DNA of 8,306 bases from Parabacteroides sp. GTDB lineage: Bacteria > Bacteroidota > Bacteroidia > Bacteroidales > Tannerellaceae. The notes beneath the pieces are model-generated. The model was not told the DNA's origin. It searched no databases and saw only the letters and a program-made list of their open reading frames with translations. Shown here piece by piece: positions 1 to 6,023 of this stretch (positions are counted from its first letter, which is position 1; the number at the start of each line of letters is the position of its first letter). The position numbers and the translations under genes are program-made. The DNA lies in assembly GCA_020026285.1 (NCBI GenBank), contig JAHHQS010000163.1, positions 1 through 8,306 on the forward strand, in the 5' to 3' direction.

Positions 1-13
1 TATCAAATCAATA

Positions 14-691
14 TTAAGGTCTTACATTTCTTCCAATTTGTTTCCAACGTCTTTTCGCATTTTGAACTATTCTTTTTTTATCCGCTTTGGGGAGTGTGCC
101 CTCACTGATTTCCAACCAAACATCATTTAGAGATGTGTATTTCACGGCTATAGTCAGCCTTTGTAACTTCTTATTCATCAGTTGCAACTTTGGTCTGACA
201 TTAAAGACTATCTCAAGTCGCTGATGTTCTGTCATTTTGTTATCTGATATACATGCTGTACGAATGTCATTGACGATTTCCACACTATTCATAATCACTT
301 CTCTGTATATCTTATTCCTTTTGGCGGAGAGAGCAACAGCTATGGCATTGGATGTCTTGTCTTTTAACTGCTTTGTCAAATCTCCCATATTTTCAGTCAG
401 TCTTGTAATTTCATGATAGAATCCGTATGTCTGTGCTGCATAGCAGATGATTGAATAAAATGAATCGAGGTAAGTATTAAATTCCTTTTGGATATTTGTT
501 GTTGCTTCTACTTCCTCCTTTGTCCAAACATGGCCTGTTGTCTCCAGTAACATAGCAACTTCTTGATTTTTCAAGGTCTTTTCTGCTTTCTCTGTATATA
601 GAAGAATCATTCTTGAGAGAACAGGATCATTCTGTGCCATGACATTTTTGACACATATCATAAGAAATAAACAAACAAGTATCTTTTTCAT
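14..691 (-). CDS. Secreted conjugation-locus protein, second of a tandem paralogue pair
   Basis: This 225-aa protein starts with a signal peptide (MKK, a hydrophobic stretch, then VMA-Q, with cleavage expected near residue 19), so it is probably periplasmic. The rest is helical and charged with no further membrane segment. It resembles the protein encoded just upstream (702-1391): both have a YL-rich helix near residue 75-80, a DVW motif followed by a Glu-Gly pair (D190-W192 here, EG at 197-198), and a basic C-terminus with an RW pair. The size, signal peptide and position recall TrbJ/VirB5-like or DUF4141-type proteins of conjugation loci, but that family link is inference. The gene begins 10 nt after its neighbour's stop and is the last operon member in view. 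No Shine-Dalgarno precedes the ATG. The stop codon is at 14-16. Confidence 0.8.
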   Translation of the reverse strand: MKKILVCLFLMICVKNVMAQNDPVLSRMILLYTEKAEKTLKNQEVAMLLETTGHVWTKEEVEATTNIQKEFNTYLDSFYSIICYAAQTYGFYHEITRLTENMGDLTKQLKDKTSNAIAVALSAKRNKIYREVIMNSVEIVNDIRTACISDNKMTEHQRLEIVFNVRPKLQLMNKKLQRLTIAVKYTSLNDVWLEISEGTLPKADKKRIVQNAKRRWKQIGRNVRP

Positions 692-701
692 CTCATTTCT
701 A

Positions 702-1391
702 TTATCTTGCGTTTGCTGCCACTCTACGCCAACGGCTTAGAGCTAGGTTTGCAATCTCACCATTCGTTCTGTTTACCATGCCTTCAGTAACATTGTTCCA
801 TACATCGGATATCGTATAGTATCTGATACTCATATAGAGTAGATTCAGTTTGCGTGAGAACAAAGCCAATCTGTCATTCAACTCCCAAAGAGTTTTTGAC
901 CGTTCAGAACCAGTAAGCATATTTTCCTTTCCTCCTTGTGCAACAGCATCTCTGAGTATCGTAAAAACAGAAACAAGTTCAGTAGCTGTTTCTATATAAA
1001 GATTGTTCATGCTCATACTTGCAATTATACCTTGAGGGTTATTCTGTACGGCGTTTTTCAGCTTTCCCAAAGTGATGAAAATCCGAACACCATCATCATA
1101 CAAATAGGAACAAGCTTTTAAAGAAGATGCATAACCGCTTGCTGTCTTGAGATAACTGTTATACTTCTTTTCCCAGTCATGAATCTTTGTGAACTCAGCA
1201 GCAATTGTGTTCTGCAGGGTGCCCGTTTTAGTCTGTCCGTTTATCTGCTTTTTGATTTCTGAATTGAGAAGTTCATTTCCTTCAGCCAGAGCTACCCATT
1301 CCATGGGATTGGATGCAGCAATCTGTGCCGAGGCATGGCCAGAGACAAAAATTAAAAGAAGTAAAAGCAGTTTAGCGATTGGTAATTTCAT
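702..1391 (-). CDS. Secreted conjugation-locus protein (TrbJ/VirB5-like?), first of a tandem paralogue pair
   Basis: This 229-aa protein has a clear signal peptide: MKLPIAK, a run of leucines, and SGHASA-Q with cleavage expected near residue 22. The mature part is soluble and mostly helical. It shares its layout with the downstream 225-aa protein: a YL-containing helix around residue 80, a long central helical region, a DVW motif at 196-198 followed by EG at 203-204, and a basic tail with an RW pair. Small exported helical proteins of this type in transfer operons are often TrbJ/VirB5-like pilus or channel components; I infer that role from context only. The start codon lies inside the end of the upstream PH-domain gene (20-nt overlap) and is preceded by a strong Shine-Dalgarno (1400-1406), which fixes the start. 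Confidence 0.8.
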   Translation of the reverse strand: MKLPIAKLLLLLLIFVSGHASAQIAASNPMEWVALAEGNELLNSEIKKQINGQTKTGTLQNTIAAEFTKIHDWEKKYNSYLKTASGYASSLKACSYLYDDGVRIFITLGKLKNAVQNNPQGIIASMSMNNLYIETATELVSVFTILRDAVAQGGKENMLTGSERSKTLWELNDRLALFSRKLNLLYMSIRYYTISDVWNNVTEGMVNRTNGEIANLALSRWRRVAANAR

Positions 1392-1860
1392 ATATACATC
1401 TCCTTTGTTTATTTAGTTCTACACCTTCACGAATGATAGATACAACATCTTTTGAATTGGCTAGTCCCTGGAGTTCCAAACGAGGAGTCTGTTTATCCAT
1501 GGAGAATATCGTAACTGATTTTAAAGCAAAGAGCTGCTGCATGAAATTCTGATGCTCATAGAAGTCAACAATTCTATAGAGTTCCATATAATTGATGGTT
1601 CTATGAAAGATGCCATGTTCACAGATAAGTTGCTCTTCACCGATGTAATATCTAATGCGTCTTAAATAGACATAACGGTATGCCAACAGAAGAATCAGTA
1701 ATAACGAGGCTGCTAATACGAAATCTGCAAGGGGATTGCCTTCAATCCCTCCATATACAATGCCCATTGGACATAATACAAGCCAGGGCAGTTCATTGAT
1801 AATAAACTGTCCAGGTCTGGGTTTCAAAATGAGTTTATGCTTGCTTCCTGTATTGTACAT
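1372..1860 (-). CDS. Membrane protein with bacterial PH-like (bPH2/YdbT-type) domain
   Basis: The 162-aa protein has two hydrophobic segments near residues 19-39 and 44-66, separated by a short polar turn, so it should be anchored in the inner membrane as a hairpin. It is followed by a cytoplasmic domain (about 67-150) with the pattern of bacterial PH domain 2: RRIRYYI, a G83 turn (EHGIF), the ELYRIVDF strand, a Gln/Phe-rich helix, then VTIFS and LEL strands and a closing helix. Such domains in YdbT-like proteins are membrane-linked and of mostly unknown biochemical role. It starts 11 nt after the Toprim gene stop and overlaps the next gene by 20 nt, so translation is probably coupled. The family assignment is by pattern only; its part in conjugation is inferred from location. 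Confidence 0.72.
   Translation of the reverse strand: MYNTGSKHKLILKPRPGQFIINELPWLVLCPMGIVYGGIEGNPLADFVLAASLLLILLLAYRYVYLRRIRYYIGEEQLICEHGIFHRTINYMELYRIVDFYEHQNFMQQLFALKSVTIFSMDKQTPRLELQGLANSKDVVSIIREGVELNKQRRCIYEITNR
1400..1406 (-). promoter_or_regulatory. Strong Shine-Dalgarno for the 702-1391 gene
   Basis: On the minus strand AAAGGAG sits 8 nt before the ATG at 1389-1391, inside the coding sequence of the upstream gene. The other starts in this operon have A+T-rich leaders without such a motif, as is usual in Bacteroidota, so this site stands out. It probably lets ribosomes re-initiate after translating the overlapping upstream gene. An out-of-frame ATG directly after the motif reaches a stop after three codons. 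Confidence 0.65.
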
Positions 1861-1871
1861 TTTTGGCTGTG

Positions 1872-3209
1872 TTATCTGCGAAATGCAGAGGTTTTACGTT
1901 CTTCAGTTTCTTTTTCACTCACTTCTTTCTCTTCACTGTTTTTGATTTTAGCTAATAAGGCATCATTCCAGTCTTTCATACCATCTGGTGCTGTTTCAAA
2001 GAGGATATTTTCCCGAATGGGCAGAGCTTCTTTTATCTTCTCATGATATTCGTTTAATGCTTTCAGTGCCTCACTTTTAAGTTCCTCCAGATCTTCTTTG
2101 CATACCAGTCCACTTGATCGGGAAGAGTAGAATTCGATTTCAGCGTTCTCAGCTTTACAGTATAAAGGGGAAATAGACTTAGGAAGGTAATCAGCCTCTC
2201 CACTTAATCTATCTTGTGGATCTGTCATGCTGCTTACATAATCTCTCCATTCAGGAGTGGGTGTGTAAGCGTAGTTTACTGCAAACTTCTTTCCGGCCTG
2301 GTCGTTGTCGAAACACAAGTGGTGTTTAGCAGATGGTGCAGCTTCCAGCATTCCATTAAGTTGTTTTTGAGTAGGATTGCCTCCTGTTGAGACGTACACA
2401 GCCTTTTTGCTTTTCCCCTCAAGACGACATAATTGGTAGTATGCCATGGCATCGTATGCACTTTCAAACCACAAAACCTTGTCAGCTTTGTCAAGTGGTT
2501 TACCAGATAGATTCGCAATCCAAAGTCCTTCGGAAGAGTTGCTTCCTTCTGCCTTTCCTTTATAGCTTGCAGCTCCATCATTCCGAGCACGACCTCTTTC
2601 CTCGAAACCCACTACCTTCTGGTCCTTGTCTGTAGGCTTAAAAAGAGGAAAAGCAAGATTTGCATAAACCTTCCCATCGCTTCTTGTTTTTGCAGCCAAC
2701 ATGAAGAATCGCCTGAAAGCATACTGTGTGTATAAATCTATCCCTCTGTTGGCAAAATAGGGATAAAATTTCGTTTGGGTACTTCGCTCTAACGGATTGA
2801 ACTTATGGATATCATAATCCTCTATATTGAATGTTTTAGGCTGTTTCATATGAGAATAATAATCTGACTGTCGGATGCTTACAGGATTGTTCAATAGTCT
2901 GTTACAGACTAAATTGACCAAGTGGTCACCAGACATTCCTGGTGTATACTCTGCAAACAGATTAGGATGTTCCTTGATGAATGAGATAATATTGAAGACC
3001 TTCTGTACAGGAGGCTGGAAACAGCATTGTCCACCGGCCGTGATAATAAATTTATCGCCACGGATTCGTATTCCATTGCTATCGTGTCTAATATACGATG
3101 GGTAACGTAGTCCGTCTCTTCTGTTCAGACTATATCCTGCATCGGAAAGCACATCATGCATTGATAGCTTCTGCAAAAAATCTTCATATGTATATTCTCC
3201 GTCGATCAT
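1872..3209 (-). CDS. Toprim-domain protein (DUF3991/primase-like) of a conjugative element
   Basis: This 445-aa cytoplasmic protein carries a Toprim domain at about 243-310: the acidic motif I is in WFESAYDAMA (E249) and the DxD motif in CFDNDQAG (D301, D303), the metal-binding residues of primases and topoisomerases. The N-terminal 120 residues (DVLSDAGY, GLRYPSY, FNIISFIKEHP) look like the leading domain found in DUF3991/Toprim proteins of Bacteroidales mobile elements. It lacks the Cys-His-Cys-Cys set of a CHC2 zinc finger; only C62 and C63 are nearby. A conserved KDWND (412-416) follows a helical region, and the last 25 residues are Glu/Lys-rich. It probably acts on transferred DNA, as a primase-like or nicking-related enzyme, but the activity is inferred. 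Its ATG overlaps the upstream gene's stop by 4 nt. Confidence 0.85.
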   Translation of the reverse strand: MIDGEYTYEDFLQKLSMHDVLSDAGYSLNRRDGLRYPSYIRHDSNGIRIRGDKFIITAGGQCCFQPPVQKVFNIISFIKEHPNLFAEYTPGMSGDHLVNLVCNRLLNNPVSIRQSDYYSHMKQPKTFNIEDYDIHKFNPLERSTQTKFYPYFANRGIDLYTQYAFRRFFMLAAKTRSDGKVYANLAFPLFKPTDKDQKVVGFEERGRARNDGAASYKGKAEGSNSSEGLWIANLSGKPLDKADKVLWFESAYDAMAYYQLCRLEGKSKKAVYVSTGGNPTQKQLNGMLEAAPSAKHHLCFDNDQAGKKFAVNYAYTPTPEWRDYVSSMTDPQDRLSGEADYLPKSISPLYCKAENAEIEFYSSRSSGLVCKEDLEELKSEALKALNEYHEKIKEALPIRENILFETAPDGMKDWNDALLAKIKNSEEKEVSEKETEERKTSAFRR

Positions 3210-4792
3210 CTTCCCATTCTAATATCACTGATTTCCTTATTCATTTCTGCTTCAAAAACTCGAGCAGCCACATCTCGAGGACTATCCACTCCCGGTTTGA
3301 AATATGGACGAGGTCCTGTATAATGATCACAATAGATGTCTGGTTCCTGATGAGATAAACCGTGAATAACACCTGCAGTCACAGCAGTACCAGCCGTCAA
3401 AGCAGCAAAAATCCTGGCTCCGATATTCGACTTCGCTTCAGGGTTTGTTTTCATGTCAACCTCATTGAAAACCTTTGAAAAAAGTTTCATTCTATGATAA
3501 TCATCAACAGCAAGGAATTTATCGTATTGCTTTTTGCTTATTTCATGACTTATTGCTTCACCGTTTATTACAGCTGTCATTTTATATGTGTCTTTGACTT
3601 CTGTAGGGTGAACCATGATTTCGTCAACTTGTACTTCTCGGCCATGATTGTCTTCCCGATACCAACCTTTCTCGGGATTGATATTCGCCAATTCTTTACC
3701 ATCGATCCAAGTTGCTTTTTCATAAATTCTATCATCTATAACATTTTCCTCTCCCATAAATTCATCTTGAACAGGAAGCGAATAATTCCTTTCATCGGAC
3801 AATCGTTGCTCAATTTCCTGATAAATCTGTGGATGCAAAGCAAGATCAATACGATTGGTATTATTAAGCATATTCATATCAAGTCTGTCAGAGAAGTCAT
3901 CCTTTATAGCAGAATTGATGATTTCCAATCTATGCTCGATTGGATGTTCTTTTATAGAATTGCTGCTTAACGTTTCTAATTCTTTGTCTGAAAGATCATA
4001 CACCATATCTGCATTAACCTGTTGCGACTGGATGGTGAGAGTTCGGGCTTCTTTATCTATGATGACTCCATGTGAGGCAAGACATTCCTCCCATTTTTCA
4101 TTTGAGAAATAGACAGGTGAAGAGATTAAATCCTTATAGGCTTTTGCTGGTTCCTCACTTCTTGGCCGTGTGATAAGGGGAGGTATAATATCCTTCAGAT
4201 CTTGTAAGACATCTGGTTGCTTTACTGGTGCAGCACCTTCTGCAATTTGCTGATTTCCTTTATAGTAAAATCCATATCCACCAGACTGTAGTTCGCCTGG
4301 TTTCATACGTTTGTCCCATCTCTCAGCTACAATAGGAGACTGAGGATAGAACAGCTCACCACCGACTCTTCTAAGATGATAGCCCATTTGGTTTCTTGGT
4401 GTCCATCCCAAAAAAGGGAAAGGTAATCCCAATCTCTGACGACCATATTCACCCATGCCCATACGATAGCCGTGTAATCCCATAGCTACACGACCATTTG
4501 CATTTCGTGCGTGGACAAAGTCTTTAGGCATATAGAAATTTTCACCTACGATGCTTGTGAATACATTATACGCTTTCTTGTTGGCCGTATTTGTTCCCCA
4601 GTCTGTAAGAGCCAACATCTGCTTCTGTGTAAGATTATAAGTAAGCATTGGTGAATCGTGTCCTTGCACAATCAATTGATAGGCTGTACCGTTGCTTACC
4701 ACATGAGCTTGCAATCCATTACGCATTAGGATATCACGTAATTCTGGCTGCAAGTCCATGTCTCGGGGATTTGTATTCTTTCTAATTGTCAT
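3206..4792 (-). CDS. 528-aa mobile-element protein with three related modules and one hydrophobic segment
   Basis: I do not recognise a named enzyme here. Three segments share one pattern of beta strands, a [NDE][LI][ST] turn, a helix beginning with a polar residue plus K/E-Q-like residues, and a helical tail. They lie at about 26-88 (YNLTQKQMLAL), 239-305 (YDLSDKELETL) and 391-447 (HEISKKQYDKF). Between the first two is a Gly/Tyr/Arg/Pro-rich stretch (100-180) with repeated GM, GY and YGR elements. Residues 457-478 are an Ala/Thr/Gly-rich hydrophobic segment that could cross a membrane, followed by a polar tail. The style is that of the large DUF3945/DUF4099-family accessory proteins of Bacteroidales elements, but I cannot name a domain with confidence. 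It lies 11 nt after the 73-aa gene and is translationally coupled (ATGA overlap) to the Toprim gene, so the two may work together. Confidence 0.75.
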   Translation of the reverse strand: MTIRKNTNPRDMDLQPELRDILMRNGLQAHVVSNGTAYQLIVQGHDSPMLTYNLTQKQMLALTDWGTNTANKKAYNVFTSIVGENFYMPKDFVHARNANGRVAMGLHGYRMGMGEYGRQRLGLPFPFLGWTPRNQMGYHLRRVGGELFYPQSPIVAERWDKRMKPGELQSGGYGFYYKGNQQIAEGAAPVKQPDVLQDLKDIIPPLITRPRSEEPAKAYKDLISSPVYFSNEKWEECLASHGVIIDKEARTLTIQSQQVNADMVYDLSDKELETLSSNSIKEHPIEHRLEIINSAIKDDFSDRLDMNMLNNTNRIDLALHPQIYQEIEQRLSDERNYSLPVQDEFMGEENVIDDRIYEKATWIDGKELANINPEKGWYREDNHGREVQVDEIMVHPTEVKDTYKMTAVINGEAISHEISKKQYDKFLAVDDYHRMKLFSKVFNEVDMKTNPEAKSNIGARIFAALTAGTAVTAGVIHGLSHQEPDIYCDHYTGPRPYFKPGVDSPRDVAARVFEAEMNKEISDIRMGR

Positions 4793-4803
4793 AACACTAG
4801 ATT

Positions 4804-5025
4804 TTAAGCATCACCACAAGACATTCCGTTTTCAAGTTGTTCGTCTTTATAGTGGACAAATTCTTGAGCAGATTCATCATCAATGGCAAGATTGTTTTCT
4901 TTGCAATATTCCTGGTACTCCTCTTGCCATTCTGGAGAAAAATGATTCACATAATCTAACCAGGTGTATTCACCGCTTTCAAGTTTCTCAATCAGGATAT
5001 CTTCTGAATAATATTCGTGTTCCAT
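4804..5025 (-). CDS. Small, very acidic protein (73 aa) of unknown function
   Basis: This short gene sits in line between the DUF4099-like gene (19-nt gap) and the 528-aa gene (11-nt gap), which supports it being real. The protein has 21 Asp/Glu, only 3 Lys and no Arg, so it is strongly negatively charged. It is rich in Tyr and Trp, with motifs such as SGEYTWLDYVNHFSPEW and EEYQEYC, and looks helical with no signal or membrane segment. I believe proteins with this N-terminal pattern recur in Bacteroidales conjugative elements, but I cannot name the family. The charge and size would allow a DNA-mimic or protein-binding role; that is speculation. No Shine-Dalgarno is visible, only an A-rich leader. 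Confidence 0.72.
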   Translation of the reverse strand: MEHEYYSEDILIEKLESGEYTWLDYVNHFSPEWQEEYQEYCKENNLAIDDESAQEFVHYKDEQLENGMSCGDA

Positions 5026-5044
5026 GTTTTTTTAGCTTAATGAA

Positions 5045-5803
5045 TTATTTATGCAGGGATGATGACATATTGCGAAGACCGGCTTTTCTCTGTTCATCCC
5101 ATATTTCGTCTGTGTAACTTTCTTCGGGTATATAATCATGATTACCGTCATTATCTGTTACCCAGCAACCGTAGCACCCAAAAGTGTATTTGCTCCATTC
5201 CTTTTTGGACTGTTCACTCCAAATCTGTTCATCACCCTCACAAATTCTGACACCAACTTTGTCAGTAAGGTCGATCCCTATAGTTACAGGTTCATCTTCG
5301 AGAATGAATGTAAGGGGTTTGCCATTTTGAACGCTTTTAAGCTCTGTTGTTCCCAGATGTGCTGCATCGGCAAGAACTTTAAGATTGCTTTCGATGATTG
5401 AGACAGGAGCTGTGAGAACTTGGTGCGTTACAGCATCCACTTGAACAAAGGCATTTGTTTTCTGTCCTTCAGGTAAGGTTACTTCAGCAAGTATAACCTT
5501 GCCTTCGTTGAGAAGATTCTGCTGCTGTTCGTTAAATTGTTCGATAGGTGCATTTTTCAAAGCAGGATAGAACAATACATCTATTCCTCCGTTATCTGAT
5601 GGAATAAAGGCAAAACGAGAGCGTCCGGAAACGACTTCTCCGTTTTCATTCGTTACCTTTATAGGTAAGACTGGAGAGCGATATCCCATTGAAAGATCAT
5701 CAAGGACGTTCATAGGTAAATCTTCTATCATTTCCCTGGTCAATCCGAATTTCTCCAGTGTCTCATACGGATAATTTGATTCGTCAAATCGGTCATGTTT
5801 CAT
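5045..5803 (-). CDS. DUF4099-like protein, first gene of the minus-strand operon
   Basis: The 252-aa protein begins with FDESNYPYETLEKFGLTREMIEDL, then YRSPVLPIKV, RSRFAFIPSD and a run of strands. This is the pattern of DUF4099 proteins of Bacteroidales mobile elements (start FDE..PYE.LEK.GL.RE, then a short linker and a beta-rich region). A DUF3945-like module follows: FNEQQQNLLNEGKVI (90-104) with strands to about 130, and a second weaker one from LGTTELKSVQNGKPL (150-164). The C-terminal 60 residues are unlike the core, rich in Trp/Tyr/Asp/Glu, with CYGCW at 210-214. The protein has no signal peptide. The function of these families is not known. It is the promoter-proximal gene, with a TAnnTTTG element about 30 bp upstream and no Shine-Dalgarno. 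Confidence 0.78.
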   Translation of the reverse strand: MKHDRFDESNYPYETLEKFGLTREMIEDLPMNVLDDLSMGYRSPVLPIKVTNENGEVVSGRSRFAFIPSDNGGIDVLFYPALKNAPIEQFNEQQQNLLNEGKVILAEVTLPEGQKTNAFVQVDAVTHQVLTAPVSIIESNLKVLADAAHLGTTELKSVQNGKPLTFILEDEPVTIGIDLTDKVGVRICEGDEQIWSEQSKKEWSKYTFGCYGCWVTDNDGNHDYIPEESYTDEIWDEQRKAGLRNMSSSLHK

Positions 5804-5834
5804 ACTTTGATTTATATTTTAAAATAATACTCTG

Positions 5835-5843
5835 GCAAAGATA
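5835..5843 (-). promoter_or_regulatory. Bacteroidota-type -7 promoter element for the seven-gene operon
   Basis: Read on the minus strand this is TATCTTTGC, a full match to the Bacteroidota -7 consensus TAnnTTTG. The upstream -33 position, about 20 bp earlier, is only T-rich (GTTTTTT), without a clear TTTG. Transcription would begin near 5831-5833, giving a leader of roughly 30 nt before the ATG at 5803. A GAGTATTA motif copy (5825-5832) lies right over the predicted start point. Confidence 0.6.
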
Positions 5844-5883
5844 TTAATGTTTTATATAAATCTAAAAAACAGAGGATAAAAGA

Positions 5884-5896
5884 ACGTTTTAAACGT
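5884..5896. promoter_or_regulatory. 13-bp palindrome, possible operator
   Basis: ACGTTT-T-AAACGT: perfect 6-bp arms around one central base, in the middle of the divergent intergenic region. Its centre (5890) is 21 bp from that of the next palindrome (5911), so a protein bound at both would sit on the same face of the helix. An operator role is inferred from symmetry and location. Confidence 0.4.
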
Positions 5897-5904
5897 ATAT
5901 ATTA

Positions 5905-5917
5905 ATACTCAGAGTAT
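5905..5917. promoter_or_regulatory. 13-bp palindrome of paired GAGTAT half-sites, possible operator
   Basis: ATACTC-A-GAGTAT: perfect 6-bp arms around one base. The arms belong to an RAGTATKA motif that recurs singly at 5800-5807, 5825-5832 and 5934-5941. A repeated half-site in a divergent promoter region suggests binding of a regulator to several sites, but no regulator gene is in the window. Confidence 0.45.
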
Positions 5918-5940
5918 GATATTATGAAAATAATCATACT
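5913..5940. repeat. 8-bp inverted repeat in the divergent control region
   Basis: AGTATGAT at 5913-5920 is mirrored by ATCATACT at 5933-5940 with a 12-nt spacer. The left arm overlaps the GAGTAT palindrome at 5905-5917. The stem is A+T-rich and short, so a DNA-binding site is more likely than a stable RNA hairpin. Confidence 0.4.
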
Positions 5941-5982
5941 TTAAATAAGATTTTATTTCATTTATTGGAGTTTAGGTATGAG

Positions 5983-6008
5983 AATGTGCTTTTCTTTACA
6001 AGCACATT
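5983..6008. promoter_or_regulatory. 9-bp inverted repeat upstream of the M23 gene
   Basis: AATGTGCTT (5983-5991) and AAGCACATT (6000-6008) are perfect complements separated by 8 nt. The repeat lies immediately before the TACTTTTG element at 6011-6018, so it fills the space between the expected -33 and -7 regions. A protein bound there would block or guide RNA polymerase. No T-tract follows, which argues against a terminator. Confidence 0.45.
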
Positions 6009-6010
6009 AT

Positions 6011-6018
6011 TACTTTTG
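6011..6018 (+). promoter_or_regulatory. Candidate -7 promoter element for the M23 gene
   Basis: TACTTTTG matches the Bacteroidota TAnnTTTG consensus and ends only 5 nt before the ATG at 6024. If used, transcription would begin at or within a few bases of the start codon, giving a leaderless or nearly leaderless mRNA. No good TTTG is seen at -33, so the site may be weak, controlled, or a chance match. Confidence 0.4.
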
Positions 6019-6023
6019 CACAC

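Noticed and set aside
3494..3970. Long open plus-strand frame (158 codons) inside the 528-aa gene
   Set aside because: It is fully antisense to a well-supported gene, has a hydrophobic, Phe/Ile/Tyr-heavy composition typical of antisense frames, and no promoter or neighbour supports it.
5983..6008. The 9-bp inverted repeat as a terminator
   Set aside because: No gene reads into it from the left on the plus strand, and no T-tract follows on either side that would suit termination.
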